NCBI GenBank assembly: GCA_027625915.1
Contig: JANTQA010000045.1
Location: 1,116,001 to 1,180,000 of the forward strand
Source of the DNA: Anaeramoeba flamelloides
Taxonomy: Eukaryota; Metamonada; Anaeramoebidae
Reading direction: 5' to 3'
DNA length: 64,000 bases
Both the position numbers and the translations under genes were made by a program. Position 1 is the first letter of the stretch; each line of letters opens with the position of its first letter. Positions 24,966-37,700 of this stretch are shown piece by piece. Under the pieces are notes generated by a model. That model saw only the letters and a list, made by a program, of their open reading frames with translations. It had not been told where the DNA came from and did not search any database.

Positions 24966-26035
24966 TTATCAATGAACCGACAAAGAAGGATAAAGACAAA
25001 ACAAATACAAACGAAAAAAATCTATTATCCGATTTTGAACTCATTAATTACAAAACTGGCAATTTGACTGATAATTATAACAGTAATAAACGAGTTAACA
25101 AAATTAAAACTTCTCCAAGTATGGGCACGCTTCTGAACAATAAAAACGTGAATGAAATTTTAAAATTAAATTCTTCCTTCATTGCGAATGAAAACATTTC
25201 CAATCTTCAAGATAGCAAAAACCCTGAAACAAAAAAAGAGGAAACAAACAAAGAACAAGACGACGAAGAAGAAAAAAATGAACAAGACGAAGAAGAAGAA
25301 GAAGGAAAAGAAGAAGAAGAGAAAAAAGAAAAAGACGAAGAAGAAGAAGAAGAAGAAGAAGAAGAAGAAAATAATACTAATACTAATAGTAAAGAAAAAA
25401 TAGAGCTTCAAAATGAGAACGAAAAAGAAAATGTTTACGAGAGTAAAAATGAACACGAAAGCGATTCAAAGGTGGATCGTCAAATAACAATCAAAAAAAA
25501 ATCAAAGGAATCAAATTCAAGAACCATTGATGAAACCTATCTAGACATCTCTGAAGGCATTGAAGAAATTATAGAAATATTTAACAAATATGAGATCAAA
25601 CAGCAAATTGGTAATAAAATCTTTCTTTTATTAGAGAAGTTCTTAGATTTACATAAAAGCTCTTTTTTTACAAAACAAGAAGCATGTAAACAATTGTCAC
25701 TGGAATTACTTGATGAAAGGAAAAAAAATAAAATAAAATATGTTAAATTAGAATCACAGATGGTTTCAATTTTAGAAAATTTACAATCCGAAAAAAGAAT
25801 TAAACGCGATCTCCTTTCTTTAAATCATAAATATAAAGCAAAATTATTTTCTTTACGAAAAAATATTACAAGTCTTCAAAAATTACATAAAACAATATAT
25901 AAACCAAATATTGAAGAAAAGAAAGAGCAAGAAAAAGAGCAAGAAAAAGAGCAAGAAGGAGAAGAAAACAATCAAAAACAATCATCAATTATTGATTTTG
26001 TTGACTCTCTTGCAAGGCAATTATTAATTGTATAA
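24966..26035 (+). CDS. Acidic coiled-coil protein, 5' end not found
   Basis: The open frame runs from a TTTTAGTTTCAG acceptor (phase 1) to TAA at 26035, about 356 residues, with no ATG before codon 52 of this exon (25121). So the start codon is on an undetected upstream exon, or translation begins at 25121. Layout: a Lys/Asn-rich start, a Glu-rich run coded by GAA/GAAGAC triplets (about 25225-25370), a polar linker, then a helical part beginning ISEGIEEIIEIFNKYEI with KQEACKQLSLELL and heptad-like LESQMVSILENLQ, and a KEQEKEQ tail. The antisense poly-Phe frame is its shadow. No family recognised; the helical part resembles generic cytoskeletal coiled coils. Confidence 0.65.
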
Positions 26036-26339
26036 TTTAAAACATAAATTGTTTTTTCCTATTTGTTTTTAAATTACTGTTTTGAAAATTAGTTTGGATT
26101 TACTAACTGTGAGATTTTTCTTTTTAAAATAAGGATAATTCTGATTTGTTTTTGATTTTTTTATTGATTTTTTTTTTTTTTCTCAATTTCAATTTTTATT
26201 AATATGATTTCTTTTTTTTCCAATTAAAACACATTTCAAATTATAATTAATGTAAAACTACTTGTTCTTACTGACTGACAATTTGGAATTCTTCTGATTA
26301 TTCAAATATTCTTTTCAAGCTACAATTATAAACTCCAAT

Positions 26340-26860
26340 TCAAAATTTTTAACACACCGAAATTCGATTTGTGAAAAAAAAAAACTTATTTAATCAATTC
26401 TAAGAAGAAATACCAAATAAGAACCATTCACCAATTGAAATGTTAACAATTTTTTATAAATTACAATACCCACAAAACAAAAAATAAATAATTATCAATA
26501 CAAATAAATCAAGTGTGTGTGAAAAATTTTGGAGAGAGCAAAACAAAAAAATGCATTACTAAATTTGTTGAAATTCTATTAGGAATATCGATCGATCAAA
26601 AGGGTAGATACTACCAACTTAATTTTATTTGAGTTATTCTATTTGGAAGAACTTTACTTTAACATAATATCAATTGTTCAAAAAAATTTTGATCTCACGA
26701 AACAAGTTACGTAATTCAAAAAAAGAAATGAAAACAAAAACTAAAAGATGAAAAAATGAAATTCATATTTGGAGAAAAATCAAAATTATTTCCAATTTGA
26801 ATGAAATTTTATTATTGTGATTCTTTGGAACGTTTTAGCTGTGTGGAAAATTTTGAATTT
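26340..26860 (+). repeat. Dispersed 0.5-0.65-kb repeat, copy 2
   Basis: Shares AAGAAATACCAAAT, AAATGTTAACAATT and CGATCGATCAAAAGGGTAGA with the copy at 23010-23660, in the same orientation, and ends beside an (AT)n run that borders the next element. Confidence 0.55.
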
Positions 26861-26863
26861 TAG

Positions 26864-26895
<32 letters not shown>

Positions 26896-26901
<6 letters not shown>

Positions 26902-29115
26902 AGAACCCCAAATATACTAATTGCCTTTGAAACAAAATATTTAATTTGAGTCGTTATCAAAGGATTCTAATATATAGAATTTTTAAATAATTATCTGTGG
27001 AAAAAAAAATTATAATTAAAAATTATATAGTTGTATATATTTGAAATATAACTTGAAAAAAAATTTTCAACCTTTGAAAAAATTTTCTAGTTATTGTGAT
27101 TTTATTATTTTTCCAACCAAATTTTATCAAAACAAAAATTTTTTTTTTTTTTTGTAACGTTTTTCTACACATCAAAAACTTCTTAGTTTTAATGATTAAA
27201 ACACATCAAACTTCACTGCATTTTTTTTTTGGACCCTTTGCACCCCAAAATTGCCTCAAATACTTTATTAAATAATTTTATAGTTATTCTTAGAAAAAAT
27301 ACACAGAAACTCTTCAAAATTACTAATCAAAATTATGAAATTTAGTGCTCTTGTTGGGTATTTTTCATCAAAGCTCTTATTATAGAAAACTGGAGGTAAT
27401 AAAGAAAAAATAATAAAAATAAAGTGAAAACAAAAAATACTTAATATATATATATATATATAAATTCGGGTACCAAGTGCCACACCTTGAGAGTAGTCTC
27501 TAGATTTTTTTTTATTTCAAAGAATTGAGTAAAATCTTATATTTTACTCAATTCTTTCAAATTAAAAAAACCTAACGACAGTGGAATACCTATTTATTAA
27601 TCATATATCTTGGAATTTTTATTTGTAACTGAAAATCTTTCTATCTGTTTTTTACCCCTCCTGTGTATTCTGGGGACGTGTCTTTGAGTGCCTAGCTTTT
27701 TTTTTAATTTGAAAAATAATAAGAAAATTTCCAATTCTTCTTTTTATTTCTCAAATTTAAAAAAAGCTAACAGCGGTTTTCCAGAATTAGAAAGTATTTA
27801 GTAAAATCATATAGATTTTATCAAATTCTTTCAAATCCGGGAAAACATAACGACAGTGGATAGTTTCTTTTTATTCATGAAAATGATAAATTTGTTTTAT
27901 ATCTATATATATATATTTAATTTTTTTCTTCTCTTTTTTTTATTTGAGACAATTTTCTATAATTACTCATTTCTCGAAATAAATAAATAAATAAATCAAT
28001 ATTAAATAATTTATTCATTACAAAATATATATTGACATCACAATAAAATTTTTTTCATATATTGATTACTACTCAATGACAATATATATATTTGATTCTA
28101 AATAATTTAAAATAAAATATAAATTAAATTTTGAAAAAAAATAATATTTTTTTAAAATGTAAAATTTTGAAATTTTTTCAACAAGACTTTTTTTCAAATT
28201 TAAAACATTTGGACAATAGTTAGAGTCAGATTAATATTTGATTTTTTTTTTTTCATTTTTATTATTTTTTAATTTTTAACTTTTTAAAATCTAGACATAA
28301 AATATAAACTATTATTAGATAATAGACCATATATCAGAAGTTATTATCCAAGATCAAGATTAATTTATATTGAAAAAATCAAATTTCACAATGATTTTTT
28401 TCAAATTTTTACAAATAACAAAATACAATTTTTTTTTTGGTTTCGAAGATTATTTTATTATCTGTCAATGATATTTAAAAGTAATTTTTTATTTTTTTTT
28501 TATTTTTTAGGACCGATTATTTTCTCTATTTAAAATATTTTACATGTTTCATTCCAATGTAATAAATAAAAATACTTTTACAATTTTTTTTTGTTTGTTA
28601 ATTATTTTCTATTGTTTAAATTGATACTTTCAAAAATTATTCAAATTAAAATTATAATTTGTTATAAAGAAGCGAATTTCATTTTTCTGGTGATTCAATA
28701 TTTATTGAAATTTTTTCTAAAAAAAAAATGAAAATTTTCTGATAATTATATTTTTTTATTTTTATTTTTTATCATAAAATTAACAACGTTGCTTGATGAT
28801 GATTATTATGAGTAAATCAATTATTAAGTTTTGAATTACGATTATTATTATAAATTTTCTGATTTAAAAATTTAACATAAAAATAAAAATATTAAAAAAA
28901 ATGTAAAAATGAATAATTATTATTTTTTTTTTTCAATTTCAAAAAAAAAAATCAATAACTTAACTACTTTATATTTGAACTATTTTGACTTTTTATTATA
29001 AATAAAATCTGAATAAAAGACAAATAAGAAAATAAATCTATTAGTACATCAATATCATATCAAATCTTTTATTTTAAACTTGATGAAATTTAGGCAAATA
29101 CGTGGTGCTAAGGGA
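26896..29115 (-). mobile_element. 1.5-kb element with CCCTTAGCACCCC ends, copy 1, carrying an insertion
   Basis: Left end TCCCTTAGAACCCC, right end GGTGCTAAGGGA, each next to TATA-rich sequence. Internal text is the reverse complement of 58264-59763, so the two copies are inverted. Removing the insertion at 27279-28010 leaves about 1.5 kb, equal to the other copy. No transposase frame; non-autonomous DNA element, family unassigned. Confidence 0.65.
27279..28010. mobile_element. Retroposon-like insertion with 12-bp target duplication
   Basis: ATTAAATAATTT flanks it on both sides (27267-27278, 28011-28022), while the inverted sister element has it once near 59380-59392. The right end carries an (AAAT)n tail (AAATAAATAAATAAATAAAT), which with the variable-length duplication points to target-primed retroposition. 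Contains an AT microsatellite and CTAACGACAGTGG blocks; no reverse transcriptase. Confidence 0.6.
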
Positions 29116-29199
29116 TATAAATCAATCATTATAAAATTTGGACACATCCAAAAATATAAAATGAAAAAAAAAAATCATTTTTATCATTTTCATATAAAT

Positions 29200-29600
29200 A
29201 AAAGAAAAAAATATAAAATGAAAAAAAAAAATTGGTGTGTCCAAAATAATGAAACGAGCTGAACAAAAAATGTATGAGAAATTTGTTGAAATTTCACCAA
29301 CAATTGTTGATCGATCAAACGAAAAGATAACATCATGTAATTGCATGTGATTTTCCTATTTAAAAAACTCTTACTCGCCTTCTATCAGCCATAGAAAGAA
29401 AAAAATTCCTGATTGAAGGAAACAGATTAAGTATCGGGAAAAAAGGAAATGAAAACAAAACAAAAAAGATCAAAAATGAAATAGTTTTTTAAATCAAAAT
29501 TTATTCCGAAATTGAATGTAACGTTGAGTATTGTGATTCTTTCAACTGTCTAAACCTTATCCAAATTTTTGGAATTTAGTTATTATCGAGCTTTTTTCTT
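29200..29600 (+). repeat. Partial copy of the 23010-type repeat
   Basis: Only the second half aligns: GTTGATCGATCAAACGAAAAGAT, AAATGAAAACAAAACAAAAAAG and ATTGTGATTCTTTCAACTGT. It directly follows the end of the CCCTTAGCACCCC element. Confidence 0.4.
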
Positions 29601-30639
29601 ATTCTCTCTATTTTTAATTTGCTCTTCAAAGCACAATTCTAAAAAATAATTGATATTACTATTGAGAGAAAAATGTTGGAAACAGAAAAATAGTTGGAGA
29701 GCAATTTCCTTTTGAACATTACTGAAAATGATTTTTAATTTCTTTCGTTTGTGAAATAAATAAAGAAAATAACAATAATCTACTTATTAGAACAGCAATT
29801 AATGTATTATCTACTTTTTCAAAACCTTATCTCTTATAATCTAAATCAAGTTTAAAAATGAAAATTTTCAGAATTAATAGTAAACTTTAACTAAAACTTG
29901 GATTTTTGTTAAAATAGAAAGATCTACTTTAGTTATCAACCATTTAAATTAGAATTCTACACACACCACAGATTAATGAACTTTTAACACACTTAAACCT
30001 AGATTTCTCTAAAATTCACCGAGTTACCAATAGGATTTGATTTTCAATTTTACTAATGTTCCCAATTAAAAATGCTGTCCAACCATTTTTCTGTGTCCAA
30101 CATTTTTCTCTCAACAGTTAGTAAAAAATGTTGAGCAACTTTGCCTGAAACAAATTCTATAACAATTTTCTTAAGTGTTTGACTGTAAGAGTATGTATAT
30201 TAATGATAAGTCAAATTCAAAAAAAAATAATTGTCAATTTCAAAGATATTTGAATAAAGATAAGAGGTTACACTATTACTATTTAATTGTATTTGAAACT
30301 TTTATTTCCCCCAAAAAATATTTTCTTTAAATCTTTTTAGTTATTTTTAACCCCATTAGATAAAAATAGAATAATGATATATTTATAAATAAAAAAGCCA
30401 AGATCAAAAAAATCATAATATAAATATTTTTTTAATTCATAAGAATTGATTATTTGTTTTTATTATTGGTTTATATGTCTACCAAAAAAGCACTTCAATG
30501 GTGTTTAAATAAACAAATTTAAAAACCTAAAAAAGTTCGAAAATTATATTTAACGAAGGATTATTTAATATAAAACCATAACCCCCCCAAAAAAAAATCC
30601 CCATTCAATTCTGATTCTTCTTTTGATTTAATATATGTA

Positions 30640-31320
30640 TTATTTTTACAAAAAAACCCATTTATTTGGTTGAATGTAAAAAAATGGATAATTAAAAAAT
30701 ATTTCGATTTGATATCTATAAGGTATTTCCAAAAAAGTGGGGGGTATAATTTTTTACATTTCATAAAAAATAATCTTTGGCATTGGAATTATTAATTAAT
30801 CAACTATACCAAATTGAGTCTAATATTAATACCGATTGAATCAACAACTTACATATTTAATTCAAAACATGTTAGTTGAAATATTCCCAAAAAATGAAAA
30901 AAAAAAATAGCACTTTTTTGGTTAAAGCAATGTACGACCAATTTCAATAAAAAACCGGAAATATGGAAAGGGAACAAATGATTTTTCAAACATAAAAACG
31001 CAGTTATATGTTTTTAATTATATTGTAAATTTTGTTGAGATTATACAAGTTATCAAAATATTTTTTTCGATCAAAAAGAAAATAATAAACACCAATTTTC
31101 ACCCCTAAAAAATATCCGATACAATCGAGATCATAAATTTTAATATATTTTATTTCTGCAATACAGTACTAAGAAACAAATTGAATTATTATCAAGAATC
31201 GATAAATGGTAGTTAATGATTTTATATATTTAAATCCTTTTTTGAAGAATATGTTATATAAATAAAATATAAAATAAATTTGCCCCACATTTTTGGAAAT
31301 AGCTTATATATTTTTTATGT
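30640..31320 (+). repeat. Dispersed repeat, long copy (pair with 54640-55220)
   Basis: Longest member of the 540/21975 family: both this copy and 54640-55220 also share an upstream part with AATGTACGACCAATTTCAAT and GGAAATATGGAAA. The shared order continues into TCGATCAAAAAGAAAATAA. At 54640 the repeat lies between two pieces of a TTAA MITE, indicating it can insert as a unit. Confidence 0.55.
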
Positions 31321-31737
31321 ATAAAAAATATGTTGTTTAATATAAGTGATAAACGAGTTTATAAAAATCATGCATTAAGATTATTAAACAAAAAAAAAAA
31401 ATGGTTTAGAAATCATTCAAAGTCGGTAAAAATATATCTCCCTAGGATTAAAAAAAAAATAATATGAAAAAAAAAAAAAAAGAAATTCTTTAAAAAAAAT
31501 TATTTTTGAACGAATGATAAAGTGTTTTATTGGCTGATATGAACTAAAATGAAAAATAATAATTAGAAGACTTTTCTAATTCTTTGTTTTGTTTCTTTTT
31601 TTCACAATGAAAAAAAAAATCAAAAATTGAGGAATAATAAGTGTAGAGCAAGAAATTTGATTAATTTTTTTTAACAAAATCTAAGGATCCTTGTTGAGAG
31701 ATCTATCTAATTTGAGATCTGAATATAATTTTGAACT

Positions 31738-34700
31738 TTATTTCTTAAGGGTAAATTTAAATCTTGATGCATCACTTTTTTTGGAATATAAATAACACCA
31801 ATTTAGGTTATTTCTAGATAGCCATTTACCCTGACCTTGTCCATTAGAACACATAATATAAAACCAATCTCCTTCATCGTGAAAAAATTCCCAGAATGTC
31901 CCTGGATTTTTATATAGCCCAACTGCCAAGGTGATTGACTTAAAGCTCACTTCAGAAGAGGACCATTTCCCTGTTGCGGGTTTTATTATAAACCTATTTT
32001 CTTTACCTGTTTCCAATAAAAGAAATTCTGATTGATTAAGTATTGAATTTGTACAAAATTTCATCCAGCCACCACTTGTAGCAATGATTGGTAAAGATTT
32101 TTCGTTATTATATGATCCTTCAATATGATAAATTTTTTTTGTAAATAATTTACCGTCTTCTTTTACCTTTTCTATTACTATATGCTTTTTCACATAATTT
32201 GAAGGAAATTTTCCAATTTTATTCGATATTTTTCCAGTCCACCATCCATCTTCTCCTTTTTTAGTAACCACAATAATTTGATCTATATAGTAAGTACAAT
32301 TATTTTTAAAATAAAAAATTACAAGATAAATTTCAAAATGAAAATTTTTATGAAATTTGGAAAAAAAAATAATTTTTTATTGGTTAATCATCAGAAAATG
32401 ACAATTTATCTCTTAAAAAACAAAAGAATTTCAAAAAAGACTATTAATTTATTCAAAAAAAAAAAAAAACAAATTTATGCATGAAAGAAAAAAGTAGAAT
32501 TATCAATTTATGTTATAATATTAATGATAAAAACAACATCCACTGAAAACATATTCCTATATTTTTAAATTCAATAATATTTTTTTTTATTGAATGAAAA
32601 ATACATTTATAAACTCATAAAAAATATTGGATAACACTTACAGTTTCCATTTTTCGATATATATATATATATATATATATAATACAATAAAAAAGATAAA
32701 AACCGATAAATTCTATAACTCGTTTCTTTTTTCAAATTGTTAAATTCAAGAGTTACCATATTCTTTTCTTAAGCAGTATAATATTAAAATAACATACTAG
32801 TAAGTGTGCCTTAATAAATTAATTTTGTGATTTCCTATAAGTGGGTTAAAAAAAAATCAAGACTTTTAAAAAAAATTTGATAATTTCTAACCTAAAGTTT
32901 ATAATTTCTAGATAGAACAAAGAGTTTTTGGTATGTTGTTAATTCTACTCCCAAATCACACCAACAACAGTAAAAAATCAGATAGATTTAATAAACTTTA
33001 AAAATATAGTTTTTTATTTCATTTTTTATAGTTCAAAACATTTATTTGGAATTATTCTTGATCAAATAGAGATGTATCCATTAGGATCGTAAATAAAAAA
33101 ACCATTTCGTCGATATAAACTCAATTTCAAAATCATTGGCACATTAAAAAATCAAATTTTAAAGAAAATTATTTTTAATAATTGAATTTATCTATTATAA
33201 TACAAAAATTTCGATTTTAATATTCAGTTCTATACTCAAGAGATATTTAACTTTCGTCTAAAAATAAAAGAAAAAAAAAATAAAAAAAACAGTTAAAAAA
33301 AATTTGCCATTTATTTTGAAAGAAGCATTACATAAAAAATAGAAAATTTAAAAAATTAGTAAACCCCATTTATCGATTCTTCTTCCATTTGAATAACTAA
33401 ATCTAATCTCTTTTTCATATTTGAAACCAAAATTTTCATTAATTCATCTGTTACTTCTTTCCAATTTTTCATTTTCATTTTCTATTTTGACAAAACACTG
33501 TTGAAAAAATAAAAAAGAGAAAAAATGATTTATTTGCAAACTTTTCATTGTGAGGGGAAAAACTTCAAAACGATACAAAAGAAATTCAAAATTCAAATAT
33601 AACATTGGTCATTTATTATGAAATTTAGTTTATTTTTAGGATTCAATTATTCATGATAATTCAAAAAGTGAAGACACATTTGTTATTTATCAAAAAATTG
33701 AGGATAAAATCTAGAATAATAATGTCTTATGGAAAAATGATAAGAATCAACAGATAAATACCCAAAATCAAACTTTTTTATTTATTTAATTTTCCTCTTA
33801 GAGATCTTTCTTTTTAGTGAATAAATTTTTATTTATTAAATTGAAAATAATAAATCTATTATAATAATTTAAGGTATGGATTTTTAAGGGTATTGAAAGC
33901 AGATTTTTATCCCAGAAACATAATTTCATTAACAAAGTATCTGATTAATTTTGAAATTGTAACATTTCTTTGTCCTGAGATCAACTTCTGTCAAGTAAGG
34001 TAGTGCGTAAAAGGGTGTTATAATGATAGTGATATTTTACATAAACCAAAAATTTTTGATATGATTAACAACAAGAATCTAAAAGGAAATTACCAATAAC
34101 ACCTGAAATACTCAAGGTGTAAAATAAAACTTTTAAATTAATTTTTGTTTATTTTTTACTATTTTTTAATCTTTTTTTAGCTTCATTTATTTCAGAAAAC
34201 TAAATTGAGATTTAAAATACTTCTAATGACTATAATTAAAAGATTCTTTTGACTACTCTTTGAATTTAAGAGTCGCAAATTTAGTCACTTCAAAACTCTC
34301 TCTTTAACAGATTAAGAGCTCTTGAGCACTTAACCCTTATCAATAAAGCTACTCTCTTTTCCATCTCTTTCTCTTGTCTTTGCTTGAAAATTAAAATTTT
34401 TCTTTTCTTTTTTTTAAGAAAAGATCTCCTATGAGTTATAATCTTTCCTATTGTTATAGATTATATATAAAAAAACTCTAAAAAAAGGTTTGTTCTTTCA
34501 AACAAACTTGTGATATTTTTGTTTAATCACTCTCTTCATTAATAAAAAAAAATATCACCAAGTTTTTTTATTCAAATATCACATTTAAAAATTTTATCAT
34601 GATTTTGTAAACTATATCATAGATTGAATCGGAAAATCATCACTTTTGACTAATTTTTTTTTGTTTTTTTGATCCATTAGCAGTTTTAATTACAATCTTA

Positions 34701-37700
34701 AAAAAAACCAAAATTTAGGTGTGAAAGATATATTATTGAATTTTTGAGATAGAAAAAGTTCAAAATTTGCAAATAATAATTTCAGAAAGATAAAGAAAGA
34801 AAGAAAGAATTAAAATATTTACCTGTAACAAAACTTAAATCACCTTCTTGTCCAAGATAATCTGATTTTGCGATATATGTTTCATTAACTGATTGATCTA
34901 ATATGGGCAATTCTCTTTTTTTGGGTTTTTTTTCTGTATTATTTTCATTTTCTTTTTCATTTTGATCCTCTAATTGTTCAAGGAATTCTTTTAAAATTTG
35001 AGAAAATGCTTTTAAAAATTGTGATACAACATTATTTTCAGTTTTGGAATACTTGATAAATTCTTCCAATTCAATTTCATTGCTTTCGTTTGTTGTTGTT
35101 GAAGTATAAATGGATTCAATCACTTTATCAACATTAATTTCTTTTAAACTTTTCATAACTAAATTATTAAAATTGCGATCGAATTTGAATTTGACTTGAG
35201 GATCGGCATTTTCCATTTCTTCAAATATGGATTTTTTAGTGAATTTGGACAGACTGTAGCTATTTATTAAAATAAAAATACCATAGAGGATATCATACAT
35301 TTCCTCAGAAGAAATGCCACCACTGCCGTCACTATCCCAGGAATTAAATAAGAATTTTGCTTGCTCTTCGATCGATCCACCTTTTAATATTTTGATCCCC
35401 TTTTCCATATCAATAACTGAAATGACATCATCATGGTCTTGATCAAATGTTTTGTGTAAAACATCGGCTGCATTGGGCCCAATGCCATATAAATATTGCA
35501 AATATTTCAATGATACATCAGTTGGATCGAGTGTCACTATTTTTCTTTTTTCGGAATCTTTCGAACTCAGAAGTTGATTCAATTTTTCATTAATATTATC
35601 TTTTTCTTTGTTTTGCTCCTGAATCATCTGAGTAATATTATCTTCAATTCTATTTAAGCTCATTCCATTTTCAAGCCCAATCTCTTGAATCTCTTCAGTT
35701 TTTTCTTGGATAACTGTTACAACTTCAAAGGTGATATCGGCAACAGCTGAATTTAATTCTTTTTCTAATTCTTGAAATTCGGATTCGATACTTTTTGATT
35801 TAAGGATGGAAAAGATTCTCTTTTTGACAACCCTGCTGTTAATAAATTCTTTCATTTTTTCTTGAATGACGAGAATGTTTTCTAATGTTTTAATATTTTC
35901 TTGAGCAAGTTTTGGATTATTTGTAATCCCTATTTTTTAGTTTAGTTTTGATTTGTGTTTTTGTTTTTGTGTTTGTTTTTCAATATAATTATTTAATAAT
36001 TTTGGTATATTTTTTTATTATTCAGAAAATTTTTTTTCATCCATATTTTAATAGATTTTTCAAAAACTTTGAAATAAAAATATAAATATATTTCGAAACA
36101 TTATTCTTTAAAGTTTTAAAAAAACAATAGAAATACTAAATTAGAGCTATTTACTAATTGGAGTGTTAAAAAATTATTTATAAATTAAAATAGAAATCAA
36201 ACAAAAAATAAATTATTCTAAATCAATAATAATAAATTATCTGTGTGGTACAAATTTTTAAATGAGGAGAATAGAAAAAAAAATGTATAGGTAAATTTGA
36301 TGAAAATTCTATGAGGAATATAGATTGATCAAATCGTTAGATACCATCAACTAATTTTATTTAAGTTTTTCTATTTTGAACAACTCAACTTTAAATTAAA
36401 ATATCAACTGTCATGAAAAAAACTTTTGATGTAACAAATCAAATCTATTTTGTATTCAAAAAAATAAAATGAAAATAAAAAACAAAAAAAAAAAATCTGA
36501 TATTGGTATTTGAATTATAAATAGGGTAAAATTTTCACTTCATTTTCTAGATTCATTTTGAGTATATAGTTTTCAAACAAATACACAAATTACACTCTAC
36601 GGACTTTCTTTTTCCTTGTTTCTTTTTCCAATAGAGATCAACAAACTACAACATATTTCTTTGAGAACTCTATTTTTGAAAAGAAAAATATGGAAAAGGA
36701 AGTGACATTTTTTTCCCCTTTATAATTCAAATATCAGTATTCGAATTGAATTATTTTTTACGAATAAAAATTATTTCCAGATTATTGTAGTGAAAATAAT
36801 CCCTGGCAAGATTATTAATTGTGAATATTAGGAAAATTTTTTTATAATTGCAAATGAAATCCTTATTATAAATAACCAATTTTTTTATGGACGAAATAAT
36901 AAACCTACCTCAAGTTCATTAAAGCAAGGTGTAGAAATAGAATACCATATTAATTGTTTTATATCATAAATAAGCACCATTTCAAAAATTGTGACTCACC
37001 TTAAATAATAAATTGAAAAAAAAAATATATTCCTTTAGTATTCAAGAACAACAAATAATTAAATCTGATTTGCAATTCACTTTTAAATCATTCTATATAT
37101 AAAAACACTGATATTTTGAAAAATTAAAAAAAATAAAACGAAAAACTAAAAAAAAGTGAGTTACAATTGTTGAAATGAGCCTTACGAATTTTTTATTACT
37201 AAACTTTAGGTTTTAAAAAAAGTTTAACAACAAGAGTTTTTGCTAATAATTAAATTCATTTTAAAATACCTTACATAGTCTTAATTTTCTTAGTGATTAT
37301 TTGTCTTTTCGAAGATCTTTTTATTTTTTAACTTGATCTTTTATAAAAAAAAAAAGAAAAAGAACAAGAAAAAGAAATCAAAAAAAAAGGGAAAAAGTAA
37401 AAAAAAAAAAAAAGAAATCAAAAAAAAAAGAAAAAGAAAAAGAAAAAGGATTAAGAAAAAAAGAAAAGTATCAAAAAGACAGAAAAAAAATGAAAATGCT
37501 TATTGTTAATTAACAACAAAAATTTCACTTTGTTTCATTGTATGTAAACTATTTCAAAATATTTCAGAGTCATTGTTTTAAATAATAAACTTCATTTCAC
37601 TCAAAGTGGCCTAGCCAAAAATGAAAAATTCACATGTTTTTTAGAATCAAGCCAACTTACAATTGTTTAGAAATTAGAGAAATAATAAATTTGAGATTAG

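Noticed and set aside
25166-25456. Minus-strand poly-Phe frame and a plus-strand poly-Lys frame at 25182
   Set aside because: Shadows of the Glu-rich codons in the coiled-coil gene.
32389-32650. A minus-strand mini-gene: ATGGAAACT with a GTAAGT donor, then RDKLSFSDD, which could be the first half of the SH3 domain at 32282
   Set aside because: The frame fits, but there is no GT donor after it and a stop follows. The exon ending at 34823 supplies the SH3 half with a canonical donor and the right phase.
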